From contig CM037850.1 in NCBI GenBank assembly GCA_021234535.1, positions 1,984,001-2,048,000 on the forward strand: a DNA stretch of 64,000 nucleotides, in the 5' to 3' direction. Positions 13,755 to 26,881 of this stretch are shown here, piece after piece (positions within the stretch are counted from its first letter, which is position 1; each line of letters begins with the position of its first letter). The DNA is from Stichopus chloronotus. Its lineage: Eukaryota; Echinodermata; Holothuroidea; Aspidochirotida; Stichopodidae. The translations under genes and the position numbers were made by a program. Under the pieces are notes generated by a model, which saw only the letters and a program-made list of their open reading frames with translations, searched no databases and was not told where the DNA came from.

Positions 13755-13903
13755 GAGGATTGCGGGACATCTTTGGATCTTTCAAAGTCGTTTTTCTCAT
13801 CAGCGCCTTTGTTTTGGCAATCAGTGGGGTCTCAGTTGTCACGATCAAGTTGATATTAAAACGAAGAACGAACCAAGCACGAGAGCATACGCCTGCTGAA
13901 TGA
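13755..13903 (+). CDS. Monocarboxylate transporter-like gene A, exon 4 (terminal)
   Basis: The last coding exon has acceptor TTTATAG|GAGG and stop TGA at 13,901-13,903. It encodes the helix 12 region beginning GGLRDIFGSFKVVFLISAF and a short basic cytosolic tail ending HTPAE. Exons 1-4 sum to 1,461 bases, 486 codons plus stop, the usual size for SLC16 proteins. I see no poly(A) signal close by with certainty. Distances between exons are 694, 451 and 559 bases. The gene looks functional. Confidence 0.88.
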
Positions 13904-14189
13904 TACTATAAGGAGGATCACGATAAAGCTGACCATAGTAAGTTGAACGAAGTCTGTACCAACATTAGCCTATTTTTCATTTCAGATTTGACATAAAATT
14001 AACCAAACCTTTTCAATCTAATACTAACATAAGTTCATTTTCCTTTCTCCTTCTAATCCTTCTGAAATAATCAATATTATTCTACAACAAAGAAGTGAGT
14101 CTTCAGTCGGAGTTGATGGCATCTCAACTAGTACATTGCAGGCTGTCTCCCATACTATCGCACAGCCATTTTCCTTCATCTTTAACGTA

Positions 14190-15120
14190 TGATGCTTGCG
14201 AGTGGTAAATTTCCTTTCTCCGCCAATTTAGCTAGAGTAACTCCAATTTTTAAGGCAGGGGCTTCCGATGATGTTGCAAACTATGGGCCTGTCTCAATAC
14301 TTCGTTATCTAAAGTAACTTAAAAAACTTACTTATTCTAGACCTGTTGCATTTCTTAATAAAAACAAAATCCTTTGTTCTAATCAATTTGTATTTCGACA
14401 AAATTATTTCACTTATATGGCAGGTGTTGATGTTGTAGACTTTATCAATAATGGTTTTAACTTAAATCAGTCGACAGTTGGTATTTTTTATAGATCTCTC
14501 TAAAGCCTTCGACACTGTAAATCATAACATTTTGTTAAGTAAATTATATCACTATGGTATTAGAGGAATAGCTCACGACCTATTTAAAAATTACCTGTCT
14601 AATCGTAAGGAATGTGTTGCAGTATGTGAAAATATCTCACTCTACCTTAACATTTCATGTGGTGTTCCTCAAGGATCCATTCTAGGACCTCTGTTATTTT
14701 TTATTTACGTTAATGATATTCCTATTTGCTCAAATAAGTTAAAATTTTGTCTCTTTGCGGACGACACCAGTATTCTTCTTCGACGTAACAATCTTAAAGG
14801 TAATGAATATATTATAACTAATGAACTTCGCATAATCTGCAATTGGTTTCATGCGAACAAGTTATCTTTTAATGTTAACAAAACCAACTTGTCATTTTCT
14901 ATACCAAACAATCTGTTAAACCTGATTTACGATTTACTGTTAGTAATTCAATTATAAATGAGGTAACCTGTGTTAAATTCTAGGGAATCCTCACTGATCC
15001 ACGTTTAAGTTGGAATTTCCACATCGATAATGTATATATGTAAAAAGACTTCTAAGAACATTGGTATTCTGTATAAGATACGACGTCATGTTCCCAGACA
15101 CTTATTTAATATATAATATA
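14190..15120 (+). mobile_element. Non-LTR retrotransposon fragment, reverse transcriptase
   Basis: Plus-strand translation gives an RT domain. There is a damaged N-terminal part (ARVTPIFKAG at about 14,230) and then a long open piece, 14,478-14,957. That piece contains FFIDLSKAFDTVNHNILL, GVPQGSILGPLLFFIYVNDI and the catalytic box FADDT (14,754-14,768), followed by WFHANKLSFNVNKT. A T-run indel just before 14,480 breaks the frame from upstream, and the thumb region beyond 14,957 continues in another frame to a KNIGILYKIRRHVP segment near 15,090. It is a different copy, in the opposite direction, from the one at 0.5-2.1 kb. No endonuclease domain was found, so it is truncated and inactive. Confidence 0.88.
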
Positions 15121-18100
15121 TTAATAATATAGTAATATTTTCGTTCTCTCCTGTACCGTACAGCTATTTCGTATTGCTATTTTTATGGCGATGAGGTGGT
15201 GGGGTTGGGGTGTCAGGGATGAGGTGGTGGGATTTTGGCATCGAAATGGGGTTGTATGGAGGGGCTTGGGGTGTTTCCTGCTTTCTACTTCTTGTATGGT
15301 GGACTTGGCTTGTACAAGCTAAGCTTTTATTTCAGATTCTTCATTCTCTTTTTTCAATATTGTTATTTTATTACATTTACTACTGTGTATAAAAAGAGTA
15401 GAATAAACTAACAAACGAACTCCGTGTCTGCTTTGTCGGTTTTAGCAATAACAACATGCAATAAAGCGACAAACATGGTTTTCATCGATGCACTAGACTT
15501 TTTGCTCCACAAAGTCTCTTTTTCTGGAACATTATTTATCGATAAAACTTGTTTTTCTGAAATATCTATTTTTCGCTGAATTCTTAGTATAGTGTGCTAA
15601 AAACCGACGTTATTTATTCACCACATTAATAAAGGCATTAAGAATCCCTGCCTGGTTTCTCGACCAATACATTGCGTTGAAATTGAAAATATCTACAAAA
15701 AATCTACAACTGTTCTTTCTTCTTCTTACGGAAACAAGGCTAATTAAACTGGCATCTTTATTCAAAACAACTTTATTCCATTTTTTTTCTGGCTTCGCCA
15801 CCTTTCTATAAGTCACCGCATTAACAACATCTACAGGAAACTTCTAAAGGCTCTTTTATTATCTTAAAGCCGAATCACTTTTTTTTTCTGAAGAAGATCC
15901 TTCTTATTATTTACAATACCCTTACTTTGTCTTTCATTTCCTGTAGTGCCATTGTTTGGTTAATGCTGATTCGACAACAATCGACGACAAATCTTTCTTG
16001 CGATCTACGGCAAGTCACACCCTGGACCATTCGAGACCGATTTTTAAGTCTTGTAACTCCCTCGCCGTCTTTCTTGTAACTAAGCATCACATAGCAGTAT
16101 TTATGTCACAGTTCCTCCTCAACCTATTATCTACTTCATTTCCATATTTTTGATAATCTTCATGATCATCGCTATAACACCAAAGACAATGCTAATTATA
16201 TCGTCCATTTTTTAGCCTGACAATTAGCCAGACCTAGCCGTGTTAAATCCTTGGAACCATTCACATGGAATGTTATCCCTGACACAACAAGGAATTCCCC
16301 CACACAAGAAGCTTTAAACAAGGTCTCGGATCACATTGTTTAATATTATTTTAATGGAATTGGTAAGTGCGCGGTTCTTGATCAACTCATCCCAAGAGTT
16401 TTTAATCTTTATTCACGTGGTTTCAATACCTGCATTTCATTGTTGCGGGGATCTCTGTTGTTAGACTAATTCATGTTGGTAAACAAAACTGGTCAAAAAC
16501 ACAGACGGAATAGCTAGTATAACTCTAATTAGGACTGCGTGAAAACAAGGGCGCATAGTAACTGTTTTGCGTTGTTGTTTAATTCGTTGCAGTTGTGCAA
16601 ATGCGCTGCTGATATGAAGACGAAGTGACGTCTTTATGAAGGGACTAATGGTTTAGCCATGGAATAGAGTTTTAGTTTAACTTAACCATCCAGAGTAATA
16701 GCCAGACACGCAGTTCCCGATCAAGCTACGACAATGCACCCCCTAGTGTTTGCAGACGGACATTTAAGGCGTGTCGAGATTGCAAGTTACGCGTCGTTGC
16801 GTTCACTCACGCATATTTTTATGTCCGTAATGCCTTTGAAAGATAGTGGTTCATATGGCCAAGGATCTGTGCCAAAAGTCCTCCCTCACGTCCGCAAAAA
16901 CAACAGAGAGAGCTCGTTCATGGGCCATGTTTAGGCCATAAATTGAGGATTCTCGTCACAGAGACAGTCTGATCAGCTTCGGCCATTGTGAGTTGACGGT
17001 CAACGTTCAGTGAAAACATGGCCTTAAATGATCATTTCTTCAGTATTTTGAAACAAGCATTGCGATAGTATCTCTAGGAGCGAAAAAGTTGAAAACGAAT
17101 GGTGAGAGGACGCTTTACACTTACGAGAATAAACAAAATGCAAGCAATTGAGTTTCAATTTCCCGAGTAACTTTGCTAATGACTTGAATACTAATCCTAC
17201 CTTCGGATTGAGACGGGTTAGAACTCTTGGAGGCTAAATAAATTATTGAAACACAAATAACAGAGAAAAACTAAAGAGGGGGGGGGGGTGGGAGAGAAAG
17301 AAATGCACCAGCCACACACCAATATTTATAATGTATATGTACATCAATATGACATTTGACATACACTGACATACACATTATTATCTAGTCATGCCCCCCA
17401 GCGTTTTCTATCTTGTTCGTTGTCTTTGTCCTTTATAGTGTTTACTGGTCTATTTTTTTTAATTTTCTATTTGTATATTCTTGCCCTTTTTTTCAGAGGG
17501 GATGCACATGTCACAAGCTTCCAGTAGTTTTTCAGTTCTCCCCTACCATTTACCACTCTGAGGTTAGAACATATTTTTCTGGGTGAATACTAAAGTCTCA
17601 GGATAGTACATTTCAAATATGAAAACTTACGACCACTTGTGTTGGGTGAGGAAGTCTCTTTGGGGGCAAACGGTGGGACAAAGGTTCTGACTGGGGAAAG
17701 TTCTCCATCTCCCCTTGGTACCGCCACTGTCGGCACTGCGTTCTTGGAGGAATTGAAGACGCAGGCTTTTGAAATTGGAATATCCACAAACTCAAGCTAA
17801 CCCATACATCCTCACACAGGTTTTTGTAGCCTCTACCTGTTGCTATGCCAATTGAGGTAGTCATGATCACGCAACTACAATGTTCCGTCCCATACATTAC
17901 ACGTATCAGTTTACAGGGATAAAATACTCCGCTGCTTTGGTTAAATGAGTCAAAAATAAATTTTCTTTCTTATCATACCCACATGCACTAGAATTGTCCC
18001 CACACCTGTCCTTTAGATGCCCAGATATAGCTAATTATCTGTCATGGTGGAACCTTTTACTGGCTCTATCAGCAGTCATCTTGGATTTAAGTCTGACAAA

Positions 18101-18815
18101 GACGCCAGTATACTTCCTAACTACAACCTTTGCAAACATGCCAAATTCCTTGCCCTATCTGCTTCAGTAGCGGAGATATAGCCAATTACATTTGACGGCG
18201 TCCATTTTGTATCCAGGTATAAATGAAGAGTGCACAATTGTGTTCTGCGATCCCCAAAACCTGTGCAAAACCGCTTACATTTTGTCAGATCTGCTTCAGG
18301 AGCTGATATATTGCAAATTAAATATGCTGGCGACAATTTTGAGTGAAATCTTGAATAGTAAATTCCCCCAAATAGATTTTTGGGATGTTTGAGATGTTAT
18401 CCTTTGGAATATTCTGACACTCCGGTGGAAAATTCAGCATACCACCATTTTAACGGTCATCTTGTTATCTTCAACAGGTCAACAGGTTTGATGGCCACTT
18501 TTTATCGACATTTTTGACATGCAATAATTGGTTAGATAGCGTCCGCTTTTCTTTGATGTAATACATGGAAATGTATGGTTTCAAGTTACTCATGGTAACT
18601 GAGACTTCGTGCACTTCTCTGCTGTATTCAAATGCTTGCAAATCATTGTTACGAGTCACTAAGACACACCTGTGTTGCGTCCCACGTCTTACACAGAGAA
18701 ATTAAATTGATGACTAGGTTTGCGTGAAGTCCAAATGTAAGGGAGGCGTTTATTTACAATCATCCAGTGGTAGAACATTAACTTTATTTACAATTGCGTG
18801 TACTGTGCAAAGACT
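15121..18815. other. Intergenic sequence, no recognised gene
   Basis: Between the reverse transcriptase remnant and the degenerate transporter copy I see only short unsupported frames. A GT-rich patch (about 15,190-15,290, GATGAGGTGGTGGGG repeated) and a poly-G run at 17,279-17,288 are the only low-complexity features. The region directly after 15,120 may still contain retrotransposon tail. Confidence 0.4.
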
Positions 18816-19000
18816 TCAGTTTTGTGGTGAAGCAAGTTCGATAGCGGTCCATGTTACCTCATCCATCCATCTCAGGTATGACTTTCGCGATATTTTTGTT
18901 ACCAAAATAATGGCTACAACCAAAACGCAGCTGATGGCACATACGATGGCGCTCACACTAAATACTACACTGAATGATCCGAAAATGTCATCGAGAACTC
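18816..19000 (-). pseudogene. Transporter copy B, exon 4 remnant
   Basis: Minus strand, acceptor CATTCACAG| at 19,001-19,009. It translates to a helix 12 region GVLDDIFGSFSVVFSVSA and a tail ending ASPQN before a stop at 18,816. It is clearly homologous to exon 4 of gene A (GGLRDIFGSFKVVFL). The exon itself is open, but it belongs to a copy whose upstream exons are broken. Confidence 0.85.
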
Positions 19001-19368
19001 CTGTGAATGACAAAAACAAAAAAATGTTATTTAGATGCAGCATATGATGATTGATTGAGATTGATAGAGCAGTAAATTCATATTAGAAGCCCATACACCT
19101 TTGAAAGAATCAATTATATTAGAGATGGGTCACCAACGAAGTTATATCTTTCACATGCGACAGATGTTTCCGTGATCCGCCTGCCGGTGTTTTCTAAACT
19201 TCTATTGTCGATAGACTTTAAAGTCGAAGTTTGGAGAGAAATTCCATAAATTATACTACCGCAATCCGGGTTTCCCCAATACTTTGAAGTTTGTGTGGCT
19301 AATATACTTTGGATTAGCATACTTCTGACCAAGGACATCAATATCAAAACACTACAGGAACTTCTTAC

Positions 19369-19784
19369 CGGATATGTACCCTGTGAGAAGTGAGTCCAAA
19401 AGCTTGAACGAAAGTTTTGGACGTCGTTATATCACAAAGCATTCATGACGTCATACCGGATTTGGTTGATAGGAGAAGCCCACTGGCAAAGCCACAGAAT
19501 GTCATTAATATAATGTTCCTCCAAGAGTCGAATAAACCCAAAATAACCACATCACAGAAGTAATAGAGAGCAAATAACGTCAAAGGTCATACCTTGTTGG
19601 ATGCTTTGAACGAAACGGGTGCTGAGGCGATATTTCCTCAAGAAAACTTCGACAATACCTGACAACACAGCGATACCCACATAGGTGCCGATTGTTGCCA
19701 ATGGCATAAGACTTACAAAGTGATGCAGGGCTTGTTCTCGTAAACACAATACTGACGGCAGAAACAAGAATCCAAACCCCATAC
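19369..19784 (-). pseudogene. Transporter copy B, exon 3 remnant with internal deletion and stops
   Basis: Minus strand, acceptor TTTTACAG| and donor ATCCG|GTAAGA still recognisable. The start (GMGFGFLFLPSVLCLREQA) matches exon 3 of gene A. About 550 bases are then missing (the central loop and the following helices): sequence jumps from the KYRLS position to the helix 9 region. Beyond the junction two in-frame TGA codons appear where gene A has sense codons, and about 26 more bases are lost before the donor, which shifts the frame. No functional transporter can come from this exon. Confidence 0.9.
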
Positions 19785-20685
19785 CTGTAAAACTGTAAAA
19801 GATATACACACAAAATGCCAACTGCCCCTTAGTCTATCCAAAACTTCTCTTCCGACCTTTGACGATAATGACAGAAATGGATTTAAACTGACTACACTTA
19901 CATATTTATACTTTGCCATTCGAAGGAGAAAGGGAGACGAAAAAAGTGCAAATTTTAGCTTGATCTTATAATTTTTATTCTGATTTTAGAATCGAATAGC
20001 TACTGTTTGCAATAAGCACGATGATTATCCACATAATGAACGACTCTGCATGGAAACAACATTTTGAAGAAATCTCTCACACTGTTATTGGAACACGCGA
20101 ATGAAATTTCCATAAAACTGTGCATTTTATTTGACGGGGCGTAGAGTGCAATGAAAAAGTTATTTTGGAAAGAAGGAGCAGAAGAGACCAAAACCTTACA
20201 TTCCAATAAACACTGTCTCAAACTGGACCTGGCAAGTCTCCTGGCAAGGTAGATTCATCATTCTGGCAATTATAGTCACCTCCAACTGTTGCTTCTCCAC
20301 TTCCAGACTTGCATATCAAGTAAAATGACACGCTATAATCTCATCAGGGGAACTACTACAAAAAAGAAAATACGTTGACAAAAGTAGTTTTCATTTTTCG
20401 AAATAAAGTTCTGTCTCAGACAAAATCATAAGTAAAATTAGCAAACTTATTTCGCCTAGTTTCTGTACGAAAGACACTTCTATTGTACTGTTTACAATGC
20501 AATTCCCTCGTAAAATCTCATTGCGTCAATTCAAATGTTCTCAGATTAAATCTAAATTTAACTGAACCCCTGAGTAGTTTGTTTGTCTGTAGGAAAACCT
20601 CGTAGGTTACCCCTAAAGTCTTCTTCTAATTAAATATTCTAGCATACTACTTAAGTGGCTGCAGACGATTCTACAAATATTTCTA

Positions 20686-20722
20686 GTTCCAAGCACTGGC
20701 ATTAAATGCCAGTACTTGGAAC
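20686..20722. repeat. Near-perfect 18-bp hairpin
   Basis: GTTCCAAGCACTGGCATT is followed, after one base, by AATGCCAGTACTTGGAAC. The two 18-base arms are reverse complements with a single mismatch. It lies in intron 2 of the degenerate transporter copy. Confidence 0.85.
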
Positions 20723-21137
20723 GACATTGCCCAATTTCAAACATCCATTTTTTTGGTGTTGCAGTATTCATTACAGCGTCTAATAACGACCTTCCTTTGT
20801 AAGAATGGTGAATGAATTTACAGCACAATCAATAATGTGTACCATATAATATGCTATGTCATATAATGTGTGTAATATATGTACCAAATAATATGTTGAC
20901 AAGTAATAACTTATTGCTATATGTTATTAGAAATCAGTGTTTGACATAGGTAGGTGCAACTGTTGAAGTGGTATTCCAATTTCCATAGCGCCATACGTAC
21001 GAGAACGACCCATAATGCCACGTAAAAGCAAAAAGACGTGTGTTCAAAGAAAGAGGATCGAGGGTAGGATTAAATTCAGTGGTATTGATCAGTTCTACTT
21101 TGATTCTTATATGTAACCATCAGGATGAGGTTCCTAC

Positions 21138-21285
21138 CTGCAATGATAGAGAAAAACCGAAAATGATGCACTCGAGCCGCAAAAAGACTTGCGCAGATGA
21201 AACTTCCTCTAACGAGGACGCCACCTACAAATCGAGTCGTGAGTTCGATGTGACGAATGAGTAGATAAGACACTAACAATTGGAG
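21138..21285 (-). pseudogene. Transporter copy B, exon 2 remnant (frameshifted)
   Basis: Minus strand, acceptor TTAATGTCAG| and donor TTGCAG|GTAGGA. It encodes the same helix 3-4 region as exon 2 of gene A (VGGVLVRGSFICASLFAAR), but the exon is 148 rather than 144 bases. Four extra bases near the middle throw the second half out of frame. Sequence identity to gene A exon 2 is obvious along its length. Confidence 0.88.
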
Positions 21286-23889
21286 CTGACATTAAAACGA
21301 TGACGTCACTAAGATTACCAAACAGATATATCAGTACACTAGATCTTATCCCCTGATTTCTGCTTGTGTGAATATGATACTGACCACTATCACGCATGCG
21401 TACAATATTCGTAATGTCCCACACTTGCTTTTCATTGTATTTTTTGTGTGTATAATATTTTCACGTTGGGTCCAATATTGAACTAAGGAGTGAAAGGAGT
21501 AACTAAGGAATAACGGTACTTTTACCCATCGCATTCCTTCTGCAAATATTGACCCTGCAATCAAAACCTTTTAACATTAAAATGTTATTAACCTTAATAG
21601 TCATTCGTCATGAGAATGATATTTTGGCGGTATTGGATGCATTTATCATTCACAATGTTAAAAACAGCCACAAATTTCATCAACGTCCGGCAAACATTGA
21701 CAATTATTCAGGTAAATTAGTGTCTCTCAGCTGCATCATGAATAAACATTGACTAAGTATGCAAATTTGTGATCTGAAGAGATGGACTGCTATTGTATGT
21801 CTTATGTTAATCCCTTATTTACTTCAACTTTATTTCAAGGACATTTGAGAATTTTATATACCCAAAGTGCTCTATTTTGGAAGCGTGTAGTTTCTTCTTC
21901 AAAAATATCGACACCACTTACCAAGGTGGAACTGATTTAGAATTAAGAGGCACTATATATCGACTTGACAAAAGAAATACTGACACTGTGCAACACCCAC
22001 GTCATTTTCTTTGCATTTTTATGAAACTTTGAAAAGTCATATCTCAAAAACGATTATTAGATGTAAACAAAATTACAGCGGATTTTCACGCAGGGATTTA
22101 CTTTGCAACTCCGAATAAATCTACCTCTTTCTAGATGCATGTCACATAACCTTCAATAACCCCAAAATACATTTTACAGTTTTGCTACAGACCTATTTAT
22201 ATGTTACATTTATGTTTCTATATGGTTAATATTACTCCCATTTGATATTCGACATGTTTTTTTTTTAAGTTATAAAACACGCACAGGCTGATATTTTATT
22301 GAAACATGTTAAGAACTCGTTTTCGAAATATGAACTTTTTGCGCGGTAGGCTCTGTAGTACAGACGGCGTTATTACCATAAGTTACCCTACGTATATATT
22401 AAATACAGTCAGCACTGCTGAAGATGAAGAGATGTTTCATCACGGACCGGACCATTTCCTTTCTTATCATGAAAAGACGTTTCAATAAAAAACACCCTTT
22501 GTTAAGATCAGTAATCAAAACAATCGATTTGTATGGAAAGAAATGTGTAATATCTGTAGTCTCACATTTAAACGTCTCTTAGCCATCGACCAATATATGT
22601 TATGCAAAACAACACTTGGAGGCCTGGAACTAATTGAGGTGATATCGCTTATTTTGTAACAGGCTTGAAGGAAGCAATCGTATGCTTATACTTCTACTAT
22701 GCCACAGACGTCCTGTATCTATTCGAAATAACAAAATAAAGAAACACGTTCCAGGAATCTTTCATTTACTGTATGGATGAGATGTATTTTCTTTTAATTT
22801 CTTCTTATGACTTTATCTGTGCATCTCTTCAGTGTCACTCAAAAAATCCACATAGAGCCGTACACTTTGTTACTGTGTATATTTGAAAGATTATGCCATT
22901 GGCCATTGCCTTCACATGAGTGGATTTTAGCTAGTCAGGGTCACGTAAGTGAGGATTTCCTTTTTAAAGAGTGAACTACTCAAACTTCTTTTTTTAATAC
23001 TCCCGTATAGAGTGTATTTGTCGACTTACCATTTATGGAGTAGTTGAATGATGTTCTGCATAACATGTACTTAAACTGGGAATTCACTCAATTGACATTG
23101 AGAAATAATCTATTGTCCTTGGCAAATTTATCAGTAATTTTAACAGTCGCTGCATCGATGAGGGTTGGAAACATACGATATGCAATGACATGATTGTTTT
23201 TCTTTCCGGTCTTATCTAATTTTATAGTTATTAGGAGTTGCATGTAATGCCTTTACAGCAATGGACACATGTGAATGGTTATCTCATCTTTACAGAGGCT
23301 TTCCACGTAACGTTGTTACTGTTGTTGTTACGCCGCCAAGCTGGATGGAATCAGTTCTACGTGTAACTAGTACCTTGCCGCGCTGTTGCAATAACACTGC
23401 GTAGTTGTTATTTACGATATTTTAATATATTTCTTTGTATAACCAGGAATACTAAGCAAAACTCGCTTAACTGCGTAGCCGTAACCTGTACGAATCGGAG
23501 AGGCAGGAAGCCCGGGTTCATGTACCACGTATTTCCTGCAAATGAAGAAAGAAACATACGTTGGTAATAAGCAGCAGTACATCACCGTACGGTACGGTAA
23601 GGTGCGGCGCGACATCTATGTATGTAAGCACGTTGTTTTGTTTTCCATCGAATAAGGCGTTTCCATGGAAACGAGACGTCACTGTAAAAGCTTCTGTACG
23701 TAGTATACAGGAAGGAGCCCTGAGCCCCCAAAATGACACTTAACTGCTGTCCCACCTTACACCCCTTGTGGTATTCAACCAAAACTTAGTCGGTCAGTAC
23801 TTCTTATGTGGGGTATGTATACACATGGTATACAAATGGCATAGATCAAGATAACCCTTTGGGGTTAGGGGGTTAGAAGGAGGGGGTTA

Positions 23890-24560
23890 GGAGGTAAGTG
23901 CCCGAGCATGTAGCATAGTGTCCGCCAGACTAATGACGTCATTTGTCAAAGGTTAAGGGTCACAGGTCACTAAATCCGAAATCACACTTTTAGCAATATC
24001 TCTATGTACGAACATCCTAGAATGATAAAACTACCTGATGGGTAGTACATAATACAAAACTTTTTAAACTATTGACGACGTCACGAGGTCGAAGGTCATG
24101 TGGTTTAAGGTCCAATCATCAAAATGCTCTGAAAAAGTTTGTTACCATCTCCTCCTAAACGGTAAGTCGGATAAACTTTACACATGGTGGGTAGGTGCCT
24201 GGGTATGTAGTATGGTGTCCACCAGAATGATGACGTCATAGGCCGAATATCCAGGATCACAGGTCATGAAAACCAAAAAAAAAAACACATTCTTAGCATT
24301 ATCTGTGTGTGAATATCCTATGAATTATAAAACTACCATATATGGACAAAAGACGATACTAGAAATTTTAATATTGATGACGTCACGAGGTCAAAGGTCA
24401 AGTAGTTAAAGGTCAAAACAGCAAGTATGCTCTGAAAAGTTGTCACGATTCCTCCTACGGTAATTCGGATGAATTTCAAAGTTGCTTGGTAGGTGCCTGG
24501 GTTAGATATGTAGTGTCTCCACGACTGATAACGTCATAGGTCAAGCACAAAGGTCGCTAT
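23890..24560. repeat. Three-copy diverged tandem repeat (about 295 bp) with TGACGTCA and AGGTCAAAGGTCA motifs
   Basis: The phrase GGTAGGTGCCTGGGTATGTA recurs in diverged form at about 23,893, 24,188 and 24,487. Each copy is followed about 30 bases later by a TGACGTCAT-like site. Between them, a second TGACGTCACGAGGTCAAAGGTCA block occurs at about 24,073 and 24,378. At 24,378-24,385 the CRE palindrome TGACGTCA is exact, and at 24,388-24,400 AGGTCAAAGGTCA is an exact DR1 half-site pair. It lies inside intron 1 of the degenerate transporter copy. Confidence 0.8.
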
Positions 24561-26881
24561 CACTAGAACACATAATTCAGTGTAAGGTGCGGGAAGTGCA
24601 TGGTGTCAACATGACTTTTACATATTTGCCTTTCCATGAATGTAACACGGTATTTCAACCTATACAACCATGTTCTGGGTTGAGTGATTGTCTAGTAGCA
24701 ATGTCATTTCAAGTTCGTTGACAGTACCTTCACTCAGTATATGTTTACAGCATAAAGATATATAGAGCTACAGCAAAATTGTAATAGAAGTCGAGAGGTT
24801 TACGCGCTGTGAAGAAAAAATTGAATCTCCCATAACGAGTTTTTCAGGGCAGTAACGGGGCGTGTGGATAGTAGGCATATTCTGACGCGCACGCGTTTAC
24901 GTACGCTTCATATCTAGGCACATGCGTACACGCATGGTGGTGTTTGTGACATTAGAGGCTTACGCGGTGAACATGAACGTATACGTGGCGGGTAAGTAAC
25001 TTTGAAAATTCAGCACTTCTATCCACAACGAGCATCTGAATCGCAGGTGAAAATAATGTACAGCTTAGCGCACTTCGGAAATACATGAAATGATGGGTAT
25101 TCCTATCGAATGACTATGCATAACGATAGGGATGAGATTTGCGACTCCATGGATTGCCCACTTGTTATTATTATTATTTCTTTTTATTCAATTTAGTCAG
25201 AGCTGAGAAGGACGTCAATGCGGTTTGTTCCATTCTACATGCTACACAGCGTGCCTCCTTTCCTATATGTTGGTCTATTACGGCAATGTTTATACCCAAT
25301 GCGTAGTCGATATTTACAAGTTATAGTACAGAGGTACCGGCATGTAATACCAGCATGGTAATTATTTGCACTCTATACTATACCATAAAATAGAAAAAAA
25401 AAAACACATAGACAATTACCAAACGGTATCAGTAGGATTGATACGATGAGTTAAATCTGCCGGTAGTTTCAGGGTTTAAGGCACTATCTTGAAATTGTGT
25501 TGGCACTAAATGTGAAACCCACCTACAATATCGTGTACTGTAGTCTCCAATCGGACGTATACGAGGAGATATCACTAGCGTTAAAGATGTAAGAGGTTGT
25601 GCAATGGAGGTTGAACAATGCACAGCCGGATGAAATATTTAAGTAGCCTTACAGACCAAGTGGCGTGCATCTACTAAAGAGATATCTTCCTTCAGAACCC
25701 TAAATAATATTAGATTTGTATTTATGTCCATTACTGTTTTTTAAAAATTGTTTTTCAATGTTCTATGAAAATGAAAAAATAAAGGTGATGTACAGTGTTG
25801 CACAGACCCAGTATTTCTTTTGTTAGCCATTATCTTTTTATCTCTTAATTACTTCATTACTGAGTTTCACATTGGTAAGTGATATCAATCTTTTGAAAGA
25901 GGACAAAATTAAACCATCAAGGCATAACAAAATGTCTTTGCCACAAAGGTTAAGTAAACGATCACGTGAGTCTCTCTCTTAAAGTCACAAATATTTTATC
26001 AGGGTTATTGATATTTATGGTGCAATTGCAAAAAATGAAATTTGTTGTAAAGTGGTCAATGTTTGATCGATTTCCATGAAACTCCTGACTATTTTTACAA
26101 TATTTAATGATTAATTCAGTCAATACTCCAACAGATGTTTACAAACTCCCGTGATCATTTTCGTTCATTGTCGGCAATGCGCCATGTTAAATTCGTCATT
26201 AGCTCAAGACACATTTTTTTTTAGATAGGAATTCGCATTCAGTTAATATAAAAAAGGGGGCACATCCTTTTTGTTATTTAGGCCTGTGCTGTATAGGGGA
26301 CCATTCTCAATCTCAGTGGAGAGGAAACATCTCGAAAACAAAAAATGTCCACTGAACAAAAAATGCCCATAGCAAAAAAAAAAAAATGTATGTCCACAGC
26401 CAAAAATGTCCACTGAAACGTCAATTTGCTGTAGAGAATGCAGTCGCAACAGTTCAATCCAAAAATTTGTTTGAGTTTAGTGTGGGTTCAATTTACTGTG
26501 GAGAGTCGCCGTTGTATGGTGACTGCGACTGAGTCTCGGACGGCGAGGAATTCTCGAATGAATCTGGCCTCTTAAATTGAAATTGCTCGAACTAGCATTG
26601 CAATACGACTCTCCTCTTTGGAGGAGCAGAGAGACGCCTCGAGCACTCTACAGTTTGTATCTTAAATAGAATCAAACAGGCAACGCAAGCAAGGAAAGAA
26701 CGCAGCAGCAGTGCCGAATATTCAAAATGTTTACAGTAACTAGGAAATAAATACTTCACCTCCTTAACGAACAGTTCCAACTACAGTTGCAAAAACGATT
26801 TTTTACCCTTTTCAGCAAACGTATTTATTTTTCTTTCATGTGTCTGGAAATAAGCGTAACGAGGCAGCATTATATACTTGC

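Noticed and set aside
19552..19919. Several ORFs overlapping transporter copy B exon 3
   Set aside because: One frame is the decayed exon; the others are shadows of it.
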